NCBI RefSeq assembly: GCF_003324165.1
Contig: NW_025407876.1
Span: 62,001 to 126,000 of the forward strand
Direction: 5' to 3'
Length of the DNA: 64,000 nt
DNA from: Naegleria lovaniensis
Taxonomy: Eukaryota > Heterolobosea > Eutetramitea > Acrasida > Naegleriidae
The position numbers and the translations under genes are program-made. The notes beneath the pieces were generated by a model. That model did not search any database and was not told where the DNA came from. It saw only the letters and a program-made list of their open reading frames with translations. Shown one piece after another: positions 55,156 to 64,000 of the stretch; the first letter of the stretch is position 1; every line of letters begins with the position of its first letter.

Positions 55156-55545
55156 AAGAGTTGTTTGGACAGAAATAATAGCTTTGTGGTTCGAGTGGGA
55201 TCTAGACTTTTGCTTACAACAAGAGGATTCGCTGTTCTGGAATTGTTCCCGAAATTATTCGTGGATAGATTGTTTTATTAATTTCTTATTCCTTGCTTTC
55301 GTCTATTTCTTGTTGGTGTGTTGGAAATGATTCATTTGGCATTGAAAATTCCAATGTACAAACCTTTGCCAAAACAATTTTGTAAATGCCATGAATGAGA
55401 TTTTTTCACTCCCAACTCCGGCCAATTAGAACTGCACGTCTAGACTCTTTCATGAACTCCTTGTAATGATTCTGTTCTGTTCATAGAACAACCTTCAAGA
55501 ATCCTCAGGAAATCTTTGCAGCATCTGATTCCTTATCGAAAAAAA
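55156..55545. other. Intergenic region
   Basis: A 390-base gap between two plus-strand genes, with the 3' UTR of the PI31-like gene and the promoter of the secreted protein gene. No RNA gene or repeat was seen. Confidence 0.4.
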
Positions 55546-55995
55546 ATGGTAAAACACCTCACCCCATCAGCTTTGGCCATCATCATGTTGGCCATGCTTG
55601 CCTTGATGACGATTCATTGTGTGTCATGCAGTGAAGATCCAACAATTAAGAATCATCCGTCATCCGACGTTAATATCACTCCATGGACAGGAAAATGGAT
55701 GAATGGATTCGTTCAGCTCTCTCCCAATTATTACAGTGCCCGAATTCTTAATGGAATGAGCTTTGATCAGGTGAAATTTGAATTTAAGGTTAGTTCAGGA
55801 AGTGCTGTGAATGTTGCTATTAAGAAGAATTCGGTACCTAAAAATTGGCAAGACGTGGATTACAGGTGGTTGGATGAGCAGTCTCAAGGATCATTCCTCT
55901 ATTCTGGCATTGGCCCAAATGACATTTTCTATGTGATGATTAATGGAGCTTCAGCCACTTGGAATTTGTATGCCTTGAATTTTGAATTCAATTAA
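55546..55995 (+). CDS. Small secreted protein, unrecognised
   Basis: A 149-residue protein starting MVKHLTPSALAIIMLAMLAL, a classical signal peptide with a basic start, a hydrophobic core and a probable cut near VSCSEDP. The mature part is beta-rich with many aromatic residues (GKWMNGFVQLSPNYYSARIL, WQDVDYRWLDEQSQGSFLYS, WNLYALNFEFN). It resembles beta-sandwich extracellular domains such as the PPC fold, but the match is not certain. It is probably released or held at the cell surface. The open frame begins further upstream only with a TTG. It converges on the RCC1-BTB gene. Confidence 0.6.
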   Translation: MVKHLTPSALAIIMLAMLALMTIHCVSCSEDPTIKNHPSSDVNITPWTGKWMNGFVQLSPNYYSARILNGMSFDQVKFEFKVSSGSAVNVAIKKNSVPKNWQDVDYRWLDEQSQGSFLYSGIGPNDIFYVMINGASATWNLYALNFEFN

Positions 55996-56135
55996 GAATA
56001 AAGAAAGAGTGGTGACAGTCCTGTAGAGCATATGTTCGGTCGAGATGTTGTTTGGACAGAAAAACTCGAGACCCAATCACAATCTTTATCAATCGTATAA
56101 TAACGTTAATTGTTCAAAACTCATGAACAATTTGA

Positions 56136-58814
56136 TTATTTCAACATTTGGTTCTTATTGGTCAAGTCTTGTAATACTCTCAAGCGCTGAACGAAGGATG
56201 GCACAAACTTGTCATCATATCTCTTAATGAGTTCGATCAATTCGCTTTGTTTCATTTCTCTTGCACATTGAATAATGAACCTATCAGTAAAATCTCTACA
56301 ATTAATGTCCACCTCCAAAAGTGAAGCAAGGTGGAACAGTGACGGTAGATCCAGTGGTGAATTCTTCAAAGAAGGAATTCTATTGATCAACATGGCACAT
56401 AAATGTTTCACAATGAATTCCATTTGAAATTGGTGAGCAATTAACAGTACACAAATGAGAGTCGATAAATCAAGTCCTGAATCAAATTTGGAATAACACA
56501 TTTCCAAGAGGATGCGTAAAATTTCACATCTACTTTTTGGACATGCGTTGAAAAACATTTCAGTCCACTCATCCTGCATCATTAAGGAAAAGTCGTAAAG
56601 ATTGATCAATGATGATTGAGAAGTGTCGTCATGGTCACGGAATAGGGCTGCTAGAACGGGACTATTTGTTGCAAGTACATGTTTGTGTAAGACTAGCTCT
56701 TCCTTATTATTTTCATCTATAATCACAGAAATGTCACTAGTTAACGACTCATTGAAGAGTGTATTGAGACATGAAACAAGATCCTTTTCAATTTCGTGTT
56801 CACTCCAATTCACTTGAATTTTGAAAAAATCTGTTTTCGCATCACTAATCTTTGGTTTGATGACAGAAAAGTTTTCTCTATGGGAGTACAATTTCTCAAT
56901 TTCTGGGTAATTATTTTTCATATAGGAGAGACACTTCTGAACCGCTAAGAGTACCAAGCTATTCTTTGACTTTTTCAGCACCTTAATTGTGAGATAGGTA
57001 TTGAACTGCTCCAAAATTGGTAGAGAATTTTCTGTCGAGACATTATTGAACAATTCATTGAAAATAAATGCTTTGAAATGAACTCCAATATCTGAAATGT
57101 CATTCAACAGAAATACACACGCAGCCAAATCACATGAAATATCTTCCTTTTGTGAGTGAACTCTAATTGTTGTGAGAAATCGATCAAAGATGGAGAATAA
57201 ATATGATGTATAAGGATCAAGTCCGTCGTCCTCTGCATTTTGATCTTTAGATAGGGTATCTGGCAAAACGAGAGCCAATTCACAACAAATGAATTGCACC
57301 AAATGTTTCAACATGCGCATTTCTCGTTCTTTCAAATTTTCAATGAATTCATGATTGGTGAGAAGGGCATGCAAATCAGGTGAAATACTCTTCACCAATG
57401 GAAGAGAGACGTGAATGGAAGAGATGTTTCCCATTTGATGATAGTTATTCGTTGTTTCAGGAAGATACTGCTGTTGTAACATGACCACACGCTTTGCAAT
57501 TTGAATTTCAACGACATCCTTTGGTTTTTCAAGCATGATGAATGTGCAATTTCTTCCAGCAAAAACGTGAACTTGATCATTTTCTTCCCATGTGAATGGA
57601 AGCAACATGGGTTTCAATTCTCTGAAAGACTCTCTCGTAGAAGTGTTTCCAAGTCCGAGCTCACCAAACGTATTGCAACCAAAAGAGTACAATTTTCTTT
57701 GCGAACTTTTCAGAATGACATGAAAATGTCCACAAATTGCATCCTCAATCCTTTCATTATTTCCCAAAGAAATTCTCTCAAAGTCACGAACTCTGTCAGC
57801 AGTGCCCAACATTTCAGCTCCACCACACACCAAGCAGTCACCATCCTCCAAAATAAAAATAATATTATACTTGGAAAAAACAACCTTTTTCACATTGTGA
57901 TATGAGTTATGGACTGGAATGATGGCATAACATGGCTCAGGAGTTGGCTTGTTCTGGTCAAATTCATACATGTAATTTGACGAATGGGTAATAAATAACG
58001 TTCCATCCCCGAAGAGAAATCCAGTATTTACATCTGCTCCAAAAATACTCTTCACAGGCAACCCCTTCGATTGTTGTTTGACTCTTCTTGAAATACTCGT
58101 CGGCTCTGTTAAGCGAAAAATACTCTTCCCGTAGATGTTCATTCGGGGATCATCACAAAATAATTCATCCAAGTCGTTTTTTCCACACGCATAGATTGTC
58201 TCTTTTTCTGAAATGAAGAATGATTGATAAGGTCCCACGAAAATCTTTCGAATGGGTGAATCAAAATAGGTTGATAAGATTTCCTCAGGCACATTGAGCT
58301 CCTTCTTGTGACGAGAGCCAAGTTGTCCAAACTCATTCGATCCACATGAAAATACCCTTCCCTGTTGTGAGAGGAACAAGACATGCTTCTCTCCACATTT
58401 GAAATCCACAATTTTGTCATTGGTATGATCTAGATCAGGAAATTCAACAAGAGTCGGTATTTGTCTCGATTCCAAATCTCGGAGGCCCAAAACACCACAT
58501 ACATTCTTTCCGAATGAAAAGACACGGCCTTGATGAGATAACATGAAGTAAAACTCGTGTGAAAGGTCGAATTGTTGAATGGAATCATTGACAGGAGTCA
58601 AGAATTCGAGCATATCAATGGATTGAAAATTGCTGCTGTGGTTATGTTTCTGCTCTGCCGTGTCGTTGAACGATTTAAAGGATTGCCATGGAATGGTTTT
58701 GCTCCAAAAACCTTGGCCACACCCGAAGAAGTACTGCTGCTTGCATGAGATGTGTTGCATACTATGGAGGTAACAATTTTTTGATTGTGTCCAGAGCTCG
58801 AACTTTAAATACAT
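56136..58814 (-). CDS. RCC1-repeat and BTB domain protein
   Basis: An 892-residue single-exon protein. RCC1 repeats lie at about residues 25-430, with the typical Gly-rich strand motifs YFFGCGQGFW, VFSFGKNVCGVLGL, VFSCGSNEFGQLGS, IYACGKNDLDEL, CLVCGGAEMLG and YSFGCNTFGELGLG. A helical linker follows, and a BTB/POZ domain at about residues 680-800 (DISVIIDENNKEELVLHKHV, LATNSPVLAALFRDH, LLEMCYS, IAHQFQMEFIVKHLC). Such proteins act as Cullin-3 adaptors or in trafficking and Ran/Rab regulation. The partner is unknown. The C-terminal 90 residues are helical and continue the BACK-like region. The ATG at 58814 is used. Confidence 0.85.
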   Translation of the reverse strand: MYLKFELWTQSKNCYLHSMQHISCKQQYFFGCGQGFWSKTIPWQSFKSFNDTAEQKHNHSSNFQSIDMLEFLTPVNDSIQQFDLSHEFYFMLSHQGRVFSFGKNVCGVLGLRDLESRQIPTLVEFPDLDHTNDKIVDFKCGEKHVLFLSQQGRVFSCGSNEFGQLGSRHKKELNVPEEILSTYFDSPIRKIFVGPYQSFFISEKETIYACGKNDLDELFCDDPRMNIYGKSIFRLTEPTSISRRVKQQSKGLPVKSIFGADVNTGFLFGDGTLFITHSSNYMYEFDQNKPTPEPCYAIIPVHNSYHNVKKVVFSKYNIIFILEDGDCLVCGGAEMLGTADRVRDFERISLGNNERIEDAICGHFHVILKSSQRKLYSFGCNTFGELGLGNTSTRESFRELKPMLLPFTWEENDQVHVFAGRNCTFIMLEKPKDVVEIQIAKRVVMLQQQYLPETTNNYHQMGNISSIHVSLPLVKSISPDLHALLTNHEFIENLKEREMRMLKHLVQFICCELALVLPDTLSKDQNAEDDGLDPYTSYLFSIFDRFLTTIRVHSQKEDISCDLAACVFLLNDISDIGVHFKAFIFNELFNNVSTENSLPILEQFNTYLTIKVLKKSKNSLVLLAVQKCLSYMKNNYPEIEKLYSHRENFSVIKPKISDAKTDFFKIQVNWSEHEIEKDLVSCLNTLFNESLTSDISVIIDENNKEELVLHKHVLATNSPVLAALFRDHDDTSQSSLINLYDFSLMMQDEWTEMFFNACPKSRCEILRILLEMCYSKFDSGLDLSTLICVLLIAHQFQMEFIVKHLCAMLINRIPSLKNSPLDLPSLFHLASLLEVDINCRDFTDRFIIQCAREMKQSELIELIKRYDDKFVPSFVQRLRVLQDLTNKNQMLK

Positions 58815-59246
58815 CGAACGTTCGAATCTTGTGGAACACGGTTACACGACCAAACTGTGCATGTTGGGTGTTGCATATTCCATTTCACCTGATTCGAACC
58901 TCCTTTGCACAGTGAATTAAAAAATGTTCTTGACACAAAATCACACTTGAATGAATTCAATGTTATTCTTGACCTGTATTCAAATTATTCCGAATAATAA
59001 TTAATAATTGTTATTAATTTTTACAATCATCCAATCAACAGCTGTCCTTGTAAACTAAAGGAAGAACAGCACAATCACGATTGATGATAAATTTTTCGAA
59101 AACAACGGACAACGAGATTGATTTATTCCAATAACGAAAGATTTTTATAGTGCCGCACAAAATACAATTGTGGTGTTTCTACATTATCAATACAAAATCA
59201 CCACATCTTCATGATGGTGCATGATGGGATGAAAGCTCCGAGACGA
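58815..59246. other. Intergenic and transposon-flank region
   Basis: A 432-base AT-rich gap. Minus-strand positions 59187-59238 just outside the transposon contain the short frame SRSFHPIMHHHEDVVILY followed by TGA, discussed as a possible remnant of the interrupted CCCH gene. No RNA gene was found. Confidence 0.4.
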
Positions 59247-61417
59247 GGGCGAGAAATACGAAGGTGAAATGAGAAATTTTTGGCAAATTTTGTCTATTCT
59301 TTTCCGAAGCTTTCTTTGCTCTTCCATCAAATTTCAAAGAATCATCAAAAAAAATGCTTCGTCTTGTTGTATTTGTGAAATTCTTTCAAATTCTTTCAAA
59401 TTTGTTCGGATTCTGTTAAATTCTTTTAAATTCCATCGGATTTTATGGGCAAGACATTTCAAAGTCTTTATTACTATATCTCGTCCAATTTAAGTTGCAA
59501 AAAGCACCAACAACTACCCATCGCATATGAGCAATGCGTAATACTTCAGTTTTGCTTTGGGTTTTGATTCTAATTCGTTCTTTGCAAGATTTGAATATCT
59601 TGATTTCCCTGAACTTATTTTCTACTCTAATACGAACACTAGAGAAAATTTTGCGCAAGGATGGGTCGTCTGGAGGAGTAATTACACGAGGAAGCCCTTT
59701 AAAACCACTGTCGCCAAAAATGAATTCTGATGCATCCATTTCACTCAACCAATGAGAAGAGGTTTTGTTGAACAATTCATTATCATTAACTCTTCCTGGA
59801 AAACAAGGCGAAAGATATCCAATATGGCCAGAAGGAGTCATTGCCATCAGGATTGTGATGCTGTGTTGGTTTTTTTTTGCAGAATAGAATTCAAAATCCA
59901 AAATTGCGGAATCACAACAAAATGCAGGCTGTTCTGATCCGTCTATTATTATGGTAATCAAATGCTTAAAATATTCTTCACTATTATCCATTCTGAATTG
60001 CAAGGTTTGCATACATATATAACGTTTTAGCTCGATATACAACCAATCAAGAACTCTAATTCTTATAGTGGTTATTGCTCGTTTTTCAATTTGAAAAATG
60101 CAACTTAAAAATTGGTCCGTACAATATTGCCGCAAATGTGTAAGTGTTATCATAATTTCATCTTCCACTGGAATTTCTATTGGTCTTCCTAACGCATTGA
60201 GTCGTGTTTGCTTTCTCAATTGGATTAATTCATGAAAACCTTTTTCACATATTCCAGTAATTTTATGAATTACATTGCAATCAATGACATACTGAGTGAA
60301 ATTACCTTCGAAAACATGAGGAGAATTTGAAATATTAGAAAAATTTATTTTTTGATCAACTTACTTGGAGTGGTATGAGTTTCAATTACATCATGCTCAC
60401 ATTCATCATCCGTTTCACTTTCATCAATAATTTGATCTTTGGTTCGTTTTTTGGATGATCTGTTAGTTACGGATGAATTGGGGTTAGTTTTTTTCTTTTT
60501 ACCTGATTTATGGGAGCAATAATGGCGAACCAAGTATTTGATTAAGTGAGAACCTTTACAGAAAAAAATATTAGACTCGGTTTGACCTTTTTTTTCCTTA
60601 ATGTAAAGGGTTCCCTTACAAACAGCGCCACACATTGAAGAAGAGTCAACATTTTTACAACCACTACACATAACGTCTTCAATAGCATTCTCTTCATCAG
60701 ATTCTCCATCAAGAATTGACTGCTTTGAATCATTGGTTGAAATGACCTCATCATTGATTTTGTCAATCATTTCAGCCAATCTTTTATTCTCAGTGTTGTC
60801 CAGAGCATGAGATTTCTTGCATAGTATTAGTGTTCGATATTTTCCGACGTAAATTTTGGGGAATCCTTTGGCAGCCGTACGGATGGTGCAACAAATACAT
60901 TCTTTACCGCTAAGTTTATCAGGATGAAGCTTTGGAGAGACATCTTCGCTGAAAGTCCCTAAGGATTGTGTTTGAGACATTGATCCCAATGTCGCTGGAG
61001 CCGTTACAGACCTTCTTTTATGGGGAGTGGTTGAATTTTGTATTTTGTGGAGAAAATCACCATCATGTGTCTTTATTCCTTTACATATCAAACATGTGCA
61101 CAGTGGAATCTCTTCATTGGCAACACATGACTGATGATAGCATTTGGGAATGTGACGATTGAACGCAAATGCATCAATGTTGGTGTTGCAAATAGGACAA
61201 TTTTTCTCCATGGTGTGCTGCTGTTTTTTTATCTGTTTTTGACTGAGGATTCCGTTTGCTTCTTCACGTTTTATGAATTTCCGTTCAAATTTTCGGAATT
61301 TTGCAAAACTGATTGGAAATACCGAGAAAGAGGCTGAAGCATTCGGAAAGCATGGGAAAGTTATGAATTGTCTAAAATTTTCTGGTGTTTTTGCAATTTC
61401 CTTCGTATTTCTTTCCC
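59247..61417 (-). mobile_element. DNA transposon with inverted ends and DDE_Tnp_4 (Harbinger-type) transposase
   Basis: An element of about 2.17 kb. Its two ends are inverted copies: GGGCGAGAAATACGAAGG at 59247-59264 and, on the other strand, GGGAAAGAAATACGAAGG at 61417-61400 (16 of 18 match). Weaker similarity continues inward for about 80 bases (for example AAATTTTGTCTATTC against AAATTTTAGACAATTC). It carries one two-exon gene (next entry). A clear target-site duplication is not visible: the flanks read ...GACGA on the left and ATACC... on the right, so the boundaries may be off by some bases. The element lies at the point where the CCCH gene to its right breaks off. Family assignment rests on the transposase. 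Confidence 0.75.
59443..61211 (-). CDS. DDE_Tnp_4-type transposase with N-terminal zinc finger
   Basis: Exons 61211-60365 and 60305-59443, across a 59-base intron (GTAAGT...AAG, phase 1), give 569 aa. The protein opens with CPICNTNIDAFAFNRHIPKC, a C2HC finger (Cys5, Cys8, His20, Cys24), and more Cys/His pairs follow (CTCLICKG, CSGCKNVDSSSMCGAVC). The catalytic domain has IIDGSEQP (Asp404), PCFPGRVNDNELF (Asp457), FIFGDSGFKG (Asp481) and RVENKFREIKIF (Glu511), the pattern of the DDE_Tnp_4 family that drives Harbinger-like elements. No stop lies within either exon, and all catalytic acids are present, so the gene may still be functional. The splice joins ...THTTPS to NFTQYVIDCNV. Whether the intron is used needs RNA. 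Confidence 0.8.
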
Positions 61418-62682
61418 ATACCCCCGTAAGTACAACCTTCTGCCGAGAAGAAGTATTTACAAGGTTTTTTGCCTTGCAATGTGTGGTCACTTGTGGATTC
61501 ATCACCAGCAATAACAGACTCAATTAAGTCAAAATCGATTGAGGATACTGATGAATTGTTGGTTTCATTATGACTGTCATGCTGTAAAGGATGTTGTTGC
61601 TGTTGTTGGAAGAGTTGGAATCCAATACTATTTTGGAACGAATTTAGAACAGTTGGACAGGACATGGACATGAACCGACGTGACAATGGTGATGATGGTT
61701 GTGGTGATATGTTGAGATGATTGTTTAGTGCTGGCTGTTGTTGGTAGTTGTGGTGATGATGATGATGATTCTGTTGACCACTCACATGATGGAAGGAGTT
61801 GAATTCTTCCATGTCATCCGACAGTACCTTGCCGACGACTGATCGAACAAACATGTTCACATTGATTCCATCGTCATGACTGAGATGTTGAGAACGACTG
61901 TGATTGTGACCCACCTTGGGAGAATCAAGTAATAGCATGGTGGGATCCACGTGTTCTTCAGCCATATTTGTCATGACGTTATTTGAACAAACACTAGTGC
62001 GAGAGGGAATTTCAAGCTCTGTTGGCACTGAATTCGTTTGAGTAGGTCCAAACACCGAGTTGAAAGTACTGGTGGCAGCAGATCTGCCTCTCACAGACGA
62101 GTTGTGTCCCATAAGAGATATGTCATCCATAGAGGATGAAAAGTCAAAAGACGAGGAACCTGTGGTGATTCTGCGTTGGTGGGTGCCGAGTTGGTGATGA
62201 TGACTGTTGGAAAGAAGAGAAGTACCGAAATGTTGATGATGATCTTGTTGCGGTATGGTATTGTTAGGATGTTGTTGGGAATGATGATGATTACCACCCG
62301 AAGAGGATAACCATGTGGTCATGTTGTTATTCGCACTGTTCATACTTTGACTCTTGGTGTGATGATAACCGTTAGGTTGAGGAGATGATGATGAATGATT
62401 TCCTCCATTGAAACCCATCACATAATTCGGAGGACTCATTCCCATCCATCCTGTTGCAGCCGTACTCGTGCTCAGTAGAGATGAATTGGTGCTGTTCACG
62501 CTATTATAACTCCCAATACTGCTGCTACTCAAATCGGAAGCGTTAGAAAAACTTGATGAAAGTAAACCAGCACCATCCGACATGTAGGAAGATGATCCTA
62601 ACGTATTCCTCTCCGCCGTGATATGATGATCAAAACTTCCATGATGATGATCGTGTTGATCCTTTCTGAACGGAATATTCAT
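61372..62682 (-). CDS. CCCH zinc-finger protein, truncated by the transposon
   Basis: The frame starts at ATG 62682 (MNIPFRKDQHDHHHGSFDHH) and runs 436 residues. Most is Ser/Asn/His/Gln-rich. The region DLIESVIAGDESTSDHTLQG leads into a CCCH finger, GKKPCKYFFSAEGCTYG, which has the first Cys-x8-Cys but then continues as GMGKKYEGNCKNTRKF and stops, using bases of the transposon end. The expected third Cys and His are therefore missing. CCCH fingers bind AU-rich or other single-stranded RNA and control mRNA turnover. A separate minus-strand frame on the far side of the transposon (59187-59238) contains RSFHP, similar to the end of such a finger. The gene is probably inactive as it stands, unless the element is removed from the RNA. 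Confidence 0.7.
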   Translation of the reverse strand: MNIPFRKDQHDHHHGSFDHHITAERNTLGSSSYMSDGAGLLSSSFSNASDLSSSSIGSYNSVNSTNSSLLSTSTAATGWMGMSPPNYVMGFNGGNHSSSSPQPNGYHHTKSQSMNSANNNMTTWLSSSGGNHHHSQQHPNNTIPQQDHHQHFGTSLLSNSHHHQLGTHQRRITTGSSSFDFSSSMDDISLMGHNSSVRGRSAATSTFNSVFGPTQTNSVPTELEIPSRTSVCSNNVMTNMAEEHVDPTMLLLDSPKVGHNHSRSQHLSHDDGINVNMFVRSVVGKVLSDDMEEFNSFHHVSGQQNHHHHHHNYQQQPALNNHLNISPQPSSPLSRRFMSMSCPTVLNSFQNSIGFQLFQQQQQHPLQHDSHNETNNSSVSSIDFDLIESVIAGDESTSDHTLQGKKPCKYFFSAEGCTYGGMGKKYEGNCKNTRKF

Positions 62683-63184
62683 GATGATATCCACACACAA
62701 AATAAACACAATGATGATGAAAAGAATTGACTCTGTGGGCGAGATCTTTTCTAAAACATCACGGAGAGTGAGTGCCCAAAATCTCTCTCAAAGATGTCCA
62801 CTTGGATGATACTCGAGTGAGCAGCGAGAGACGATGAATCTAACTGTTACAGGTGCAGCAGTTGTTAACGTTGAAAATAATCTCCGTATGCTTCCTATTC
62901 TGTATCAACAATTTTTTTTCTAAAAACAACTTAACATGCTCGACAAGGTTCCAACTTGGAAGAAAAATTCTCATCATCAAATCCTCAGATCGGCATGGTA
63001 AGAAGAAACAAAAAGGAGTTTTAAAAGATGAATGTATTAGCCTTTGTGTACATTGTTCCAATCAAGGAGGATGATGAAAATCTTTTTTGAGGACATTTAA
63101 GGCTGGTAACGGGAAATCATATTTACTTCAAGTACACAAATTGAACTTTTTCATTTCGTTGTGACTTGAGATTTTGTGTTTCAG
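62683..63184. other. Divergent intergenic region
   Basis: A 502-base gap between the CCCH gene (minus) and the oxysterol-binding gene (plus). A plus-strand frame at 62853-63074 resembles no family. A GTAAGA donor-like site at 62998 and the TTTCAG acceptor-like site at 63184 could mark an intron of the right-hand gene, but I could not define its first exon. Confidence 0.35.
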
Positions 63185-64000
63185 TGCCAAATCAAAAAAA
63201 AAGTTCATCGAATCCTTCTCTCCGATTTTCTTTGACAAACTTTTTCAAATGCCTTTGGAAACATCTGTCAATGAGCATAAAAATTGTGAAAGAACTGTCG
63301 ACCATAACTCTTTCCAAGAACAATATTCTGAAAACAACACTTCGGAACAATTTATTTATGAACAAGCTCCCTATGTCCATCGTGGTATGATTCACAAAAA
63401 ACCATCATCTGATTCCGACTCCAAATCCAATCATTCCATTTTATGGCAGTTTCTGAAACAACTTTCTCCTCAGACTGATTTGCTCAAAATGTGTTCGCCA
63501 GTGTTCTTATTAAGACCCATTTCAACTCTTGAATTATTTACTTATTATTGTGAACCAACCGCTGGTTTGAAAGTATTGAGTTTTTTGGACAAGAAATTGG
63601 ATCGAATGTTGATGTGTTTAATGTTTGCGTTAGGATCCTGTTCGAATACGAGGGGAGATAGTTTTGAAGGAATTAAACCTTATAACCCAATTTTAGGAGA
63701 AATTTTTAAAGCAAAATGGAAACCTTTGAATCCATTCGAACATGATTTGGCAACTGACAGCTGTTCAAAACCCTCTCAAACTCTCCCTTGGTTTTCTAAA
63801 TGGTTGTCCTCTCAATCAAATTCACATAATTTCTCTACTCTCCATCATTGTCTCTTCCAATCGAATACTTCAGTTTTGGCCGAACAAATTTCTCATCATC
63901 CACCAGTGAGTGCGTTTTATATGGAAAACTCGGAAGCAAACTTTAAAATGGAATCCACGTTTCAAATTGTAGTGAAATTTCGAGGAAATTCCGTTGCAAC
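63185..64000 (+). CDS. Oxysterol-binding-protein-related protein (partial, 3' end outside window)
   Basis: An open frame runs from a TTTCAG acceptor-like site to the window edge; the first in-frame ATG is at 63249 (MPLETSVNEHKNC). Reading on, MCSPVFLLRPISTLELF, FALGSCSNTRGDSFEGIKPY, NPILGEIFKAKW and ISHHPPVSAFYMENSEANF give the OSBP lipid-transfer core, including the family signature (the EQxSHHPP motif, here AEQISHHPPVSAF). These proteins move sterols or phosphoinositides between membranes. Residues before 63249 (AKSKKKFIESFSPIFFD) could be coding too if an upstream exon exists. There is no sign of a PH domain in the visible part. It is divergent from the CCCH gene. Confidence 0.85.

Noticed and set aside
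59269-59493. Plus-strand frame in the left transposon end
   Set aside because: It is an AAATTCTTTC-type repeat-rich shadow of the inverted end, not a gene.
61372-61431. Sequencing error as the cause of the lost CCCH residues
   Set aside because: The break coincides exactly with the transposon end, which explains it without an error, though an error cannot be excluded.
60345-61523. One continuous gene from the CCCH region through the zinc-finger transposase
   Set aside because: The frames differ and the first 100 codons overlap the CCCH gene and the transposon end; the ATG at 61211 before CPICN is a better start.
1-64000. tRNA, rRNA, CRISPR arrays, retroelements or virus-derived genes
   Set aside because: I looked in the gaps for B-box-like motifs, repeats with spacers and polymerase or capsid-like frames and saw none.

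Overview
The window looks like nuclear DNA from a free-living amoeboflagellate of the Naegleria type (Heterolobosea). This is an inference from the sequence alone. The DNA is AT-rich and gene-dense, genes lie on both strands with mostly 100-500 base gaps, and introns are few with clean GT(A/G)(A/T)GT...AG ends. The standard stop codons are used. Many proteins carry runs of Ser, Thr, Asn, Gln and His, and the gene set (neurofibromin RasGAP, Ras-like GTPase, F-box/LRR, RCC1-BTB, patatin, PPR) fits an amoeba with elaborate signalling. No viral or retroelement copies, CRISPR arrays, rRNA or convincing tRNA genes were seen.

Layout, left to right. 1-8.2 kb: the end of an EMC5-like gene, an MDR-family reductase swollen by low-complexity insertions, a small acidic protein, a secreted antistasin-like protein and the histone chaperone HIRA. 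8.3-15.1 kb: a membrane-anchored penicillin-acylase-type Ntn hydrolase with a probable extra upstream exon, a mitochondrial PPR protein, and a short mitochondrial-looking membrane protein. 15.6-24.9 kb: a full-length neurofibromin (NF1) orthologue whose first exon lies 596 bases upstream. 25-32 kb: an NCOA5-like/RanBP2-finger/MYND-like protein and a Ras-like GTPase with a large insert. 32.9-38.1 kb: a Gln-rich protein and a patatin-like phospholipase.

38.5-49.4 kb: a Crinkler/CR-like P-loop NTPase with SAM-like N-terminal repeats and a possible nuclease-like C-terminus, two F-box/LRR proteins, a PX-domain protein and a metallophosphoesterase. 49.5-58.8 kb: mitochondrial glycine-cleavage T protein, an unrecognised two-exon protein, an RtcB2-type RNA ligase with a ubiquitin-like N-terminal domain, a PI31-type proteasome regulator tail, a small secreted protein and an RCC1-BTB protein. 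59.2-61.4 kb: a DNA transposon with inverted ends and an intact DDE transposase, which sits exactly where a CCCH zinc-finger gene (61.4-62.7 kb) loses the second half of its finger. The window ends in an oxysterol-binding-protein-related gene.

The points most worth following are the CR-like NTPase (38.5-41.3 kb), the transposon and the gene it interrupts (59.2-62.7 kb), the RtcB2-like ligase fusion (52.6-54.5 kb), the NCOA5-like protein, and the co-occurrence of NF1 and an atypical Ras. Exon boundaries were read by eye from splice motifs and phase, so RNA evidence would settle them.
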